Shown: piece after piece, positions 19,401 to 29,457 of the stretch
Layout of the letters: each line of letters begins with the position of its first letter
Position numbering within the stretch: the first letter of the stretch is position 1
Source of the DNA: Purshia tridentata
Taxonomy: Eukaryota; Streptophyta; Magnoliopsida; Rosales; Rosaceae
Direction: 5' to 3'
Length of the DNA: 29,457 nt
Assembly: GCA_003254885.1 (NCBI GenBank)
Contig: QANT01002209.1
Coordinates: 1 to 29,457 of the forward strand
Program-made: the position numbers and the translations under genes
Notes under the pieces: generated by a model
What the model was told of the DNA's origin: nothing
What the model saw: the letters and a program-made list of their open reading frames with translations, nothing else
Databases searched by the model: none

Positions 19401-22400
19401 ATTCTGCCTTGGATGCAATAAGCACGCTGAAGCTTTATGAGAGCATGAAAAAAAAACTATCCTTTAGACAGTGGGAAATTGATGGAAATCCAGAACGTAA
19501 AAAATCCATGTTTGATTTCTATGAGAAATACTGGCGACCTTTTGGTGAGATTTTAGTTAAGATGGAAACTGAGGGCATGTTGGTTGATCGAGTATATTTA
19601 GCTGAGATAGAGAAGTTGGCCAAAGCAGAACAAGAGGTTGCTGCTACCAGATTTCGCAAGTGGGCTTCTAGCTATTGCCCTGATGCTAAGTATATGAACG
19701 TGGGAAGTGATGCACAACTACGCACGCTCTTGTTTGGTGGGACTGTGAACAGGTATGTTTGGTATTCAATTAACACTGGTCACCGGTTACCACTATGCTA
19801 TGCTACTCTTAAGAGTATGCAACATTTGGTTGGCATGGCCAGATGTGTAGGGAACGGACTTAGTTGCAAAACTTTATTGGAGTTGCAAAACTTTGTTGGA
19901 GTTATTAGTTCATTTGAGATAAAAACATCCCCACTATCATGGATAAGATCTATATGTTTAAATTAAAAAAACTAAAACTAAAACTTGATGTAGAGCCCCC
20001 ACTGTCCCACTGAGACGTATTAATAATACAACGTCTAGGAACTTTCTATCTGATAACCAAAGAAAATTTAATTGCTGTCAAGTCTGTGGGTCATTTGAAA
20101 CCCTCCACTGTCCTGCATTTGCATAGTAAGTTTAATTTTTACACTAGTCAAATTCAGAGACCATATCAAGTAAAAATATTATTTCCTGATGCCTTCCCTC
20201 TAGCCTTACGGAGCCAAAGGAATCTGTATAAATTTGACTTGATTATTTCTTGTTTCAGCAAGGACTCTGATCAGGCTCTTCCAAATGAGAGGACTTTCAG
20301 AGTTCCAAACATTGATAAAGTGATTGAAGAAGGCAAGAATACAACCCCAAAATATCGCAATATTACTTTGCATAGTGTTGGTGTCAATTTGCCAACTGAG
20401 ATTTACACAGCAACTGGTTGGCCCTCAGTTAGTGGAGATGCATTGAAGATTTTAGCTGGGAAGGTCTCTTCAGAGTATGATTTTATGGATGACGTCCATG
20501 ACTTGGAGTCCGTTGATGATGTTGGAGATGCTTGTGAGACAATCAGTGATGAATATTCGGGAAAACTAGATAATATGTCTGAAAATGTTAATACGTCAGC
20601 TTATGGTACAGCTTTTACAGCATTTGAGGTAGAGGGGAAGGGGAAGGAAGCTTGCCTCGGCATTGCTGCTTTATGTCAAGTTTGCTCTATTGATTCTTTG
20701 ATATCCAACTTCATCCTCCCTTTGCAGGTAATGTATGCTGTTATATCATGCCGTTTATGCTTACTGATGATCATTTCATTCATATGTATATGTGTTTGTT
20801 TGTGAGCATTTGTGTGTACATTGATGTTTCAATGCATCAAGCTAGCTGCTCATTCTTGTGTTCTTAAACTTCAAATATCTGTGGCAGTTTACATTAATAT
20901 CGGTTTCTTTCTACCACAGAGCAGTAATATATCAGGCAAGAATGGGCGAATTCATTGTTCACTAAATATCAATACAGAAACTGGACGCTTATCTGCTAGG
21001 AGACCAAATTTGCAGGTTTGGTTTAATACTTTCAACTGGTCATCCAATCGCCTATTTAAATGAACATGACATCAATTTTTTATTCAAGACATTATGGCTA
21101 ATGATGAAATTTGATAGTCAGTTTCTCTTGGTTACCTAATCATTTGATAAAAAAGACTTTTAATTTCAATCAAATATGTTGCTTCTAACCAATTAAATCT
21201 CCAACTGTAATGGAGGCTTGGGAGGTATGCATCTTCATACTTCTCTTTTTCCTGGTTCAGAATCAGCCTGCTCTAGAAAAGGACCGGTATAAGATCCGTC
21301 AGGCGTTTATAGCTGCACCTGGAAACACTCTTATTGTTGCTGACTATGGACAGGTTAGTTGTGTATATTATATATTTAGTAGTTAGTACATGGTTTTAAA
21401 GTATTAATCAATGTGTTGATGTGACAGCTGGAACTTAGAATTCTCGCTCATCTTTCGAATTGTAAGAGCATGTTGGATGCCTTCAAAGCTGGTGGAGATT
21501 TTCATTCAAGGACTGCAATGAACATGTACCAGCATATTCGTGAAGCCGTTGAGAACAAGAAAGTGCTACTTGAGTGGGATCCTCAACCTGGTGAAGATAA
21601 ACCCCCAGTTCCATTATTGAAGGTAGGATGTGTATCTTTCTCCCAGCGTATGAGTAGCTTTAGATTTTACTCTGACCACTATCTTCTGATCCTAATATTT
21701 TACGTATTCAGGACACCTTTGCTTCTGAAAGAAGGAAAGCTAAAATGCTTAATTTTTCCATTGCATACGGGAAAACTCCAGTTGGGCTTTCCCGGGATTG
21801 GAAGGTACCCTTGCAGTGCTAAATTTAAAATTGTAAGGTACTCATATTCTTTTTTATCAATTTAAGTGATCCAATAAGGTATGGTGGTCCTCAGGTTTCT
21901 GTTCAGGATGCAGAAAAAACAGTTGAGCTCTGGTATAAAGAAAGAAAAGAAGTGAGATATTGGCAAGAAGAACGTAAAAAAGAAGCAAAAGAAACTAGGT
22001 GTGTTCGCACGTTGCTAGGACGGGCACGGTGGTTCCCCTCAATAGCTCGTGCTAGTCGTGCTCAAAGAGGTCATATTGAAAGGGCTGCTATTAATACCCC
22101 AGTGCAGGTTCTTCTAGTGCATTCTCTCTCTCTCTCTCGCTTCCCCCCCTCCTTCCCCCTTTCTTCTGTTTTCATATAAGATTTTGACTAGTTGAGTCCA
22201 CAGGGTAGTGCTGCTGACGTTGCCATGTGTGCCATGTTAGAAATTTCCAATAATGCACGTTTGAATGAGCTTGGGTGGAGGCTGCTTTTACAGGTCAAAC
22301 TCCAATTTCTTTCCTTATTTATTATTTGGTCAAATTTTTCCCTTATTTATTAACTAGCTATAAACCTATGTCAAAGTGAAGAAACATGAATATAAATCTT

Positions 22401-22948
22401 AAAAGTAATCTAGAGAATGTACGTAGAATAATTATTTGCTAAAAACTAAGATTTGAAAACATCCTGTAATGTTTTTTTATATGAAAGTTATATGAAAACT
22501 GCTTCATGAAAGAGAAAATTTTACTCTATGTTGTACTTTTTTTTGGGGGGGTTGGGAGGGACGGAGAGTAAATGTAGTCATGTATATATATATACACACG
22601 TGTGTGTGTGTGGAGCCAGAGTGCAATAAATGGTGGAAAGGAGCAACAAAAGAAAAAAATAAAGCAAGCTAATCGCAGCCGTTTGTGCAGCTCCCAGTTG
22701 ACTAAATGGAATATTTTAAATCAGAGAGGAAAGAAGAAGTAACTTTCGAAAGAGTTTCTGGAAATAACTTATTTTCTGGAAAGCAGGTTCATGATGAAGT
22801 GATCTTGGAAGGGCCATCAGAGTCAGCTGAGATTGCAAAGGCCATAGTTGTTGAGTGCATGTCGAAGCCCGTCAGTGGCCAGAATATCCTTAATGTTGAC
22901 CTTGCTGTTGATGCCAAGTGTGCACAAAACTGGTATGCTGCCAAGTAG
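16410..22948 (+). CDS. POLIA/POLIB: Organellar DNA polymerase I-like (plant POLIA/POLIB)
   Basis: Twelve exons: 16410-16531, 17160-17988, 18163-18354, 19073-19752, 20259-20727, 20920-21015, 21261-21353, 21428-21622, 21712-21804, 21895-22107, 22204-22293 and 22787-22948. All are GT-AG and in frame, totalling 1077 residues, close to the roughly 1030-1050 of the Arabidopsis enzymes. The amino terminus MAMGFSSIQTSYFRPSC is Ser/Arg/aromatic-rich, as in organelle transit peptides. A low-complexity linker follows to about residue 290. The 3'-5' exonuclease has Exo I (D315, E317 in CDTE), Exo II (D389 in NYSFDNH) and Exo III (Y491 and D495 in YSALD). The family-A polymerase has motif A (D824, Q827, E829 in DYGQLELR), motif B (R899, K903, F907, Y911-G912) and motif C (H1026-D1027-E1028). 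All catalytic acids are present, so a proofreading replicative enzyme for plastid and mitochondrial DNA is expected. Which Arabidopsis paralogue is closer cannot be decided by eye. Confidence 0.95.
16631..16675. repeat. Tandem duplication in polymerase intron 1
   Basis: The sequence starting CATTTGCTTATTTCTTAG at 16631 is repeated directly from 16654, giving two copies of about 23 bases. Confidence 0.85.
17548..17647 (+). repeat. In-frame 28-base direct repeat in polymerase linker
   Basis: Positions 17548-17575 and 17620-17647 are identical over 28 bases and both encode DKVNGYAHD. They are offset by 72 bases (24 codons), so frame is preserved. The repeat lies in exon 2, in the unstructured linker between transit peptide and exonuclease. 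Confidence 0.9.
19866..19903. repeat. 19-base tandem duplication in polymerase intron 4
   Basis: GCAAAACTTTATTGGAGTT is followed directly by the same 19 bases with one difference (GCAAAACTTTGTTGGAGTT). Confidence 0.85.
22583..22612. repeat. TA/CA/GT microsatellite in polymerase intron 11
   Basis: A TATATATATA run passes into CACACG and then TGTGTGTGTG. The centre ACACACGTGTGT is a perfect palindrome. It lies inside the last intron (22294-22786). Confidence 0.85.
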
Positions 22949-23778
22949 ATATAGTGCTTAATTACAAAATCGGGATTTTGGTTGAAGACCCTCTATGTTA
23001 TGAGGCCACTTCTCACTATATGCATTCTAGAGTCATTGCAACATTGCTCAAATTGCATTCACTCCTAAGAGGGTTTTTACTGGGGAATCAGTTCTTATAG
23101 CCTGCTGATGTGAAATTTTCCATCATCTATGATGATGTGTTTGTCACATTACAGCCATGGATGTATTGGAAGAGGGTTTGATCTGCTGCTTTGGTGTTAA
23201 CATGTGATTCTTAAGACCATGGGGAAGGCTCATGGAAAAGCATGCCTTGTATATAGAATTTTTTAACTATTGAACCTTTTATGTTTTGATGAAGATCCAA
23301 GTATTCCACATTCTTCATGTACTTTCTGTGGTGAAACTAGATGTATAGTGTTTTAATAGAATGAAGGTTCGATATTGTGGCACTTATTCCTTTTTGTCCA
23401 AATTTTCCTTTTGCGAATTTGATGGTAGAAAAGGATTTCAAGCTCGGAACTGAATATGAGGTGTGTGCAATGCACGTGTACCACCAAGGTCAATTAGAAA
23501 TCTAGTGGGAAAATGTGCATCTATTCCCAACTTGAATAAGAAACCAAGTGGCTACAAATGATGATCTATTAGTGTCATATGGCAGCAAATACACATCAGT
23601 GTCCAACTTTAGTGAATCTTTATACTATTTCAACTCTCAACTTGCACGGTTGTTTGAAACTGTAATATGTCCACTGCCCATTAAGTTCAACTAGGGCTAA
23701 CTTTGGGATCTACTGACCAAATCATCCACTCAAAACGCAAGTTCAAATCTCAATACAAATTGGTGATTAAACCGGTAA
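22949..23778. other. Convergent intergenic region
   Basis: Lies between the stop codons of the plus-strand polymerase and the minus-strand TOG gene, so it should contain both 3' UTRs and polyadenylation sites. No coding sequence was recognised, and I did not assign the poly(A) signals. Confidence 0.6.
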
Positions 23779-26700
23779 CTATTTGTCATGCTGTTGCGGA
23801 TTGATTCCCCAGGTTGACGCCAACTGCAGCAAAAGTTGATCAGGCATTGCACCTTCCCACTCCTCAGGTGGATCCATTACTAAAGAAGCTTCATGCAAAT
23901 TCAATACAAGCTCCTTCTTTACTTCAGTGGGGATGCCGAAAATGTCAGATCCATCGTCCATCACTATTTCAACCAACTGCAAAATGCAAAATGGTACTTA
24001 ATGGCCAAACTCAAATGAAACTGAGGCATCTCCATAGCCAAACACCAAAAGCAATAAAATGAGAACATACTAATGTTATCGATGCTTACAAAGAATTAAG
24101 ACGAGCAGTATTATCCCGCTCTATGTAACAGAGAAACATATAGGCTTTCTATTCCTCTTCAGAAATTATAAGAGAAAATTAATTGAGAGCCAAAACTCTC
24201 ATTAGACACTTGACATAAAATGTGCTTTAGCACTTGGCAGTATCATCTGTAGTCTAACTCCAAGGAAAATACTAGTAAACTCACACATACTACAGAGATG
24301 CTTGTTAAGCTAGTATAGGAAACATGATTAAGAAAAACCTGATACCTGCTGAATCCAAGCCAAACAAATGTCAAACAAGTTTGGCTCTGGTAAAAACTGT
24401 CCAACAGCATGCAAGACCTCAGTTGCTGTCTCATTTGAGAGCTGGTCAATCACAGGACCTGATCTATCCATTAGCTTAACCAGCAAGAGATCATCTCCTG
24501 TAGACAGTACTTCCATATAGGCCGTATCCATATCACCCACTTGAAGGGCATCCATTGCATTAGTCCAAGAAGTCCAGATTGGATCCCTCCCCTGGCCCAC
24601 ATTATCATCTCCCATAGCCTCTGCAGTCAATTCAGGTATAGCTACTCTTGCTGCCCTAGATGTTCCATTGTCGTCGCCAGCCACACGAATTGCTTCCAAG
24701 GTAGCTTCATCTTTTGAAGCTTGCCAAACACTTCTTGCAGAAGGCCCTTCACCCAGTCGAAAAGGTCCAGCCCCTTTATCCCATGCCCGCCTGCTGCTAC
24801 CTTGATCACTCCCATTTTCTGATTTGGGTGACCTACCATCCATAGGACCACCACCTAGAGCCTTCCTTGAGCCAATCTGCCCATTTCTGGAACCACCATA
24901 TGTAGAAAAGTCCCACACCTCAGAAACGTCAGATCTCCAAGGAGGTCCCCTTCCCCTCATGCTCGAAGCAATTCCATCGGTTTGGGCAAATCTTTCACCA
25001 CCTCGTCCAAACTTGGCATTACTGTAATCAGGAAAACCATTATACTTGGCTAAAGGCCTATTAGAAGATCCCTCAAACCCCATTGCAAAATTACCACCTC
25101 TTCTACCCGATGATATTGATAAATCCCGTGCCATGTCTTCAACAACTCTCTCAAGACCCCTTACTCTGTTCTCTAAAGTTACCATGCTATTATGAGAACC
25201 GCCCATGAAATCCTGCAATTTAAGAGAAGGTATCACATAATTTTGCACATATATTAGTACCATTTCCTTAATGCAGAAATTAAAATACCTGCAGCATGCT
25301 CATCAGATGAGCTTGTTGTCTTTCCAACTGCAACAACTGCCTTTGGATAGCCAACCAATTTCCTTTGTTATTGGCGAAGGATCCTTCAGACTGACCATCA
25401 GTTTTTGAGAAACCTGCACGACTGCTGGATGACTCCCTTTGATTTATATTAGTCCTATCATCAACATCAACTGCTCTCATTCTCAAGTCTTTTACATTCA
25501 CCCTTTCTTCTGGCCATTTATCCCGCACAAGGTCATCATGATCTCGTTGTTTAGAATACAGACCAGCAATTCCTCTCTCTATGTTACGGTATTTACTATT
25601 GAAAGATCCATGAAAATCATCAGATTGGTTGTTTCCATTGCGGTTTAAACTTTCCTTTGAATCTGTACCATTTGTCTCTGGTTCTACCTCATTATTTGAG
25701 TTCGAAGAATTGAGATGTCTACGGGGAACAACTACCTCTACAGAACCCCTTTTTTCAAGTTTCTGGAAGAATTCTGGGTTTAGCTCTTGGTCAGTTAAGA
25801 CAGGTGGTTTCTTCTTCAAAAGTACAACCGCTTTATCTGGAATACTACTGCCTTTCAAGTTAGAAACAGAATCTGAAGTAGGGGAAGAACCATTAGGTGA
25901 ACCCTTTGCTGCTTGCTCTGTTCTCTCACTAAATTTTGACTTTTTTAGCTCATTCTTTTCTGACACCTCAGCTGATTCAGAATTTTCTTTGTATGAAATT
26001 TTGTTACAACAAAATGATCCAGTGAGAGACAAAAGGATAAAAAAACTGAAGGAGCATATTAAAGAAGAAATTATTACTGATGTGCTTACCATGATATAAA
26101 GCTTTATCCTCATTTGGAGCTTCATCTCCTTTCCCCGCAATCTTTTTCCAAAACTGCAATGCCTCAGTCATGCTATCTCTGACAGGTTTTATCTGTTAAA
26201 AAAATCAAACATGATTTTTGGACACTAGGCCAAGAGAAAATAAAATGATTATCCTCTTTTACAACATATTTCTTGTGTATGGACATTGACTGATTGCAAC
26301 AATTTGATTATTCAAGCACATTGCTTTGTCCTAACAGACTAAAGTAAGAAATTAAGCTAAGGGTCTATCCAATATGCGAAAACCATACCCAATATCCAGA
26401 TGAGGACAAACTATAGCAACTAAATCCATCATTTTTCTTTATAAAAGCGTGTATCTTTCAGACTCTCATATAGCCCAATCTCTCCCAGTAAACAACCAAA
26501 ACAAAGTCCTAAAATAAAAGTTCAACAAAAAGAATTAAGAATGTTAAGATTATTTTTATGCGTAAAAAAGAAAAAAAAATTAAATACTGTTAAGCATTTG
26601 AACTCCTATGTGTAATTGTGTACAGATGATGCATGCAAAAACACATACCACTGTACTAGTAACAAAGCCGCAAGCTAAAAAATAATAATTATGCAACGTT

Positions 26701-28079
26701 ATAATCAAGTGATATCCAAGACATTATTGAAATCTAGTAATCATCAAACACAGACAATAAGGGGAAGAGTAACGTACTTAAGAGAATATGCAAAAACAAA
26801 AAATAAAAATAAAACAAAATACTACCTTGTCAAAACGGCAAGACTCAAGCACAGTCAGGGTGGAAGCAGCTCTATCTTTGATCAAGTTGCTTGAATGCAA
26901 TGCTAATGCAATCAGCACATCAGCTGCTGCTTTACGTGTTGCCCAATCTGGACTTCCAAGGCAGTCATGAATACTTTGCAGTAAATTCTCCAAGCTTTGT
27001 GGCGCAATGGCTCCAACCTGAAACAAGTCCATACCTCTTCAGATCAGTACAATCCAATTAAATAATCCTAAGAAGTATAGATCCATGTGTTCCTTTTCTT
27101 CACCTACGGTCTCTAGGAAATCAGACAATGCAGAATACTCACTATATCAAATGTAACACATTTTAAGTCAATACTTCAAAGTTTCTCTTTTTTCTCTCTT
27201 TCCTTTCCTACAATTTCCCAGCAATCAAACATACCATAAGTCCCAACTCTACTACTTAATTCACAACAATGTACATGACCATATCAAGTCCAAGACTATA
27301 ATGTACATGAACAAAATCTTATAATGCATTGAGCAAACCTGAGAAAGACTCGAAACCACTGGCAAGAGCGATGCCTTAGCCAAGAAGTTAGGATTGTTAA
27401 GCAACTTGCAGATCCTCGGACACAGCTTCTGAAAAGCCGAGACGGGTTTAGGGTGCGAAGCACAATCCACTATTTTAGCCATACACAACGCCGCACCAGA
27501 CTGCACCCCTTTGTTCTGCTCCCCCATAGCCTCAAATAAAGGCTTCACAAACAAACCCACAACGGACCCAAGTCCCCCATTGTCATTTGCGCTCTCTACC
27601 TTCAAATACTGCGCCGACAACGCGCCAATGGCGTCGCGACACGCGTCCCTGACTCCGGAATCGGCGTCCTTGAGCCTCTTGACGATGTGAGCAATGATTT
27701 TGGTCAAGTGGGTCGACGTGAAATCGGAGTGGGAGGCAGAGACCAATGCGAGTAGGCGTAATGCCTCTTTCTTTACAGCCGGTTTGGGGTCGGCTGAGGC
27801 TTCGTAGAGGCAATTAAGGAGCATAGGAAGGCCCTCGGGAGCCAGGGTTTGTATGATCTTCTCTAGATCTTCCACGGCTATTTGGTAAGTGTCTCGGTCT
27901 GAGAGCTTGGAGAGGGAGGTGAGAATTCGCTGCTTGAGCTCCACCATAGCCAGGTGGGATGAGAGGGAAGAAGAAGAAGACTTTGAAGCAGAGGTTGGTT
28001 GCTGTTGTGGTTGGTTTGGGGAGGCTGATGAGTTTGGGGGTTTTGTGGGTTTTGAGGTTCTGGGTCCTTGAAAACTCAT
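23779..28079 (-). CDS. SP2L: TORTIFOLIA1/SPIRAL2-family microtubule-associated protein
   Basis: Six exons, read on the minus strand: 28079-27339, 27017-26826, 26192-26090, 25986-25289, 25212-24346 and 23976-23779. All are GT-AG and in frame, giving 932 residues (Arabidopsis TOR1/SPR2 is about 860). Residues 1-44 are a Ser/Pro/Gln-rich lead. Residues about 45-330 form a HEAT-repeat TOG domain, starting MVELKQRILTSLSKL and including KRLKDADSGVRDACRDAIG, AMGEQNKGVQSGA and FLAKASLLPVVSSLSQ. A Ser-rich linker follows, containing VEVVVPRR. Residues about 555-613 are a coiled coil (AIQRQLLQLERQQAHL, then LENRVRGLERVVEDM). The C-terminal family domain includes GEGPSARSVWQASKDEATLE near 725-750 and DPPEEWEG near the end. 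Family members bind plant cortical microtubules and stabilise minus ends, controlling anisotropic growth and helical twisting. The match is clear for the family; SP2L over TOR1/SPR2 rests mainly on gene order. The acceptor of exon 4 (25986) has a weak pyrimidine tract but is the only site I found that keeps frame. Confidence 0.93.
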
Positions 28080-28485
28080 TCTGCTAATGTAAAATGGAAC
28101 TGGGTTTCTCCTCTGGTTCAGAGATTCAAAGATTTAAGCTTTCAGGCTTCAGCTAGAGAGATACAGACAATGCTCTTGCAATGGAGGAAGAGAGAGAGAT
28201 GGCCAGGTCGGGGTGGAGTGAGAGGCAAGGCTGGTAACCAAGTGAAAGCAAAATCAGAGCTTTCAGTGAAAATTGAAAATGAGAGAGATCTGGGAGTGAA
28301 CAAAAATATCAAAGTAAATCAATGGTATTCTTTTCCAATATGGACTGGATATGGCTTAATCCATCATTTTATTTTGTTTCTGCAAAATTTTCCTTTTTAA
28401 AATGGGAAAAAAAGAAAAAAAGAAAAAAAAACCCTCGACTACAAACAACGTAATCGTACAGGATTCAAAGTGATCGTCGAGCTAG
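28080..28485 (-). promoter_or_regulatory. 5' UTR/promoter region of the TOG gene
   Basis: Sequence directly upstream of the start codon at 28079 on the minus strand. It includes a GA-rich run near 28188-28200 (CT-rich on the transcribed strand), typical of plant 5' UTRs. A plus-strand 110-codon open frame at 28068-28400 overlaps the start of the TOG gene, has no family features and is not called. Confidence 0.45.
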
Positions 28486-28510
28486 CCTCCCTAGACTCTC
28501 TCTAGGGAGG
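28486..28510. repeat. Perfect 10-base-pair hairpin
   Basis: CCTCCCTAGA (28486-28495), loop CTCTC, then TCTAGGGAGG (28501-28510). It lies about 400 bases upstream of the TOG gene start. Function unknown; it could be the scar of a small foldback element. Confidence 0.8.
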
Positions 28511-29457
28511 GAGTGAAAAAAAAGAGTAGTAAAGTCTCACGAATCGAATGACTTGTATTAGCACACCATTTAGGCATTTACAACAAAATTTCTTTCTCTA
28601 AATAAATGCTTAAAATTAATGCCGATTTAGAAAATTTCAGTTATATTATATATCGTAAATTTTGTAATACAATTCATTTTTTAAAAGGTTAATTGATTTT
28701 AAATATCAAATTTCAATAATTTTTTAGTTTAGATATCAAAATTTAATAGCTCATTTTAGATTATGTACTAATTAAAAAGTCAAACATAATAATATAATAA
28801 AGGGCACTATAATTCATAAATATAACATCACATGCCACTACAATAAAATATATATATAGTACATTAATTTATACTATATTGTATTAAAATAAAAAAAATC
28901 AATCCAATCACATCTTAACTGTAACTGTCTTACAATTTAATTGTGATTGTCTTGGTAAGTTGAAAAAGACAACTCTCACCACTATACTAAGTATTATTTT
29001 AAGTAAAAGTATTGTTTTGACCTCTATTATACTATATTGTATTACACTTTCTCTTTAAAAAAATTTCAATTCAGTCACAAATTAACTGTGACTGTATCAC
29101 AATTTAACTGTTATTGTCATTCAGTCACAACTAAATTTGAAGTTGAGTGTCGTACAGTCACAACTAAAACTGAAGTTGAGACTATATTAACTAATTTTCA
29201 AGACAATATAAAAATATCAAGAACAATTTTGTCAAAATTTTTCAAATTTTATATAAGACCCATCATATGTGGGCCAAATGACAGTAGAAGGACAAATTTG
29301 TCAAACAAGTAAAGCCAAAAATAAATGGGCTGTAAATTTATGACCTATTCTAAAAAAGGTTAATTACATAAAAATCAATAAAATAATTTCTAATTCCATA
29401 ATAGTCAATGCATTATCTAAAAAATGGGCACTGACTAAAATGTAATAAAATAAAAAT
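28511..29457. other. AT-rich intergenic DNA with degenerate repeats, no gene
   Basis: Nothing coding is recognised. The open frame at 29037-29312 is built from repeated non-coding words. Two diverged direct copies start with TATACTATATTGTATTA at 28870 and 29028 and continue through related words (TTAACTGTAACTGTCTTACA versus TTAACTGTGACTGTATCACA). Confidence 0.6.
29122..29180. repeat. Short direct repeat, about 26 bases, two copies
   Basis: CAGTCACAACTAAA followed by a few bases and TGAAGTTGAG occurs at 29122-29147 and again at 29155-29180, offset 33 bases, with two mismatches. It belongs to the same CAGTCACAA-rich repetitive stretch as 28870-29113. Confidence 0.75.

Noticed and set aside
19753..20258. 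Open frame reading through polymerase exon 4 into the intron as an alternative end
   Set aside because: The GT-AG join to exon 5 restores the family sequence (RVPNIDKVIEEGK); read-through would lose the polymerase domain.
23690..23790. GTTCAAATC word resembling a tRNA or SINE B box
   Set aside because: No matching A box at the right distance and no cloverleaf could be drawn.
25629..26099. 156-codon plus-strand frame opposite TOG gene exon 4
   Set aside because: Antisense to the Ser-rich linker of a well-supported gene; its Phe/Ser-rich content is the expected mirror.
28068..28400. 110-codon plus-strand frame overlapping the TOG gene start
   Set aside because: No family resemblance; lies over the divergent 5' UTR/promoter.
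1..29457. A novel multi-gene defence or metabolic system
   Set aside because: The genes belong to unrelated known plant families in separate compartments with independent promoters; shared gene order reflects ancestry and is not evidence of a joint pathway.

Overview
The window looks like nuclear DNA of a flowering plant, most likely a eudicot. The genes are spaced and intron-rich with GT-AG junctions, the intergenic DNA is AT-rich with microsatellites, and every gene belongs to a plant-specific family or a plant version of one. I lean weakly towards a rosid and cannot name the species. No RNA gene, CRISPR array or bacterial-type operon was seen.

Layout. (1) 1-8.5 kb holds two intact, intronless, minus-strand plant mobile domain (PMD) genes, at 1111-2886 and 6150-8234. 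They lie in a tandem segmental duplication that extends into flanking non-coding DNA. Between them, at 3741-4240, is a third copy reduced to its first codons and 5' flank. A MITE-like inverted-repeat element at about 32-299 lies beside the first copy. (2) A more divergent PMD gene, 9230-11392, runs in the opposite direction and has a repeat-containing basic tail. (3) A five-exon receptor-like cytoplasmic kinase of the PBS1-like family, closest to PBL23, spans 12519-15091. (4) A twelve-exon organellar family-A DNA polymerase (plant POLIA/POLIB type) spans 16410-22948. Its reading frame continues upstream of the first ATG to an in-frame CTG in a strong context. (5) Converging on it from the minus strand is a six-exon TORTIFOLIA1/SPIRAL2-family microtubule-binding TOG protein, 28079-23779. 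(6) 28.1-29.5 kb is AT-rich upstream DNA with small degenerate repeats.

How the genes relate. This is not an operon and the products act in different compartments: PMD proteins probably in the nucleus, the kinase at the plasma membrane, the polymerase in plastids and mitochondria, and the TOG protein on cortical microtubules. The gene order itself is informative. From memory of Arabidopsis, PMD genes sit beside POLIA (At1g50840) with SP2L (At1g50890) near by, while PBL23 (At3g20530) sits beside POLIB (At3g20540). The window appears to keep in one piece a neighbourhood that Arabidopsis split between two duplicated segments.

All exon joins for the three spliced genes were worked out by hand. 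Each keeps the reading frame and uses GT-AG sites, giving 384, 1077 and 932 residues. UTR limits and transcription starts cannot be placed from sequence alone. I saw no convincing novel multi-gene system. The observations I would follow first are the possible non-AUG start of the polymerase and the PMD gene birth-and-death array.
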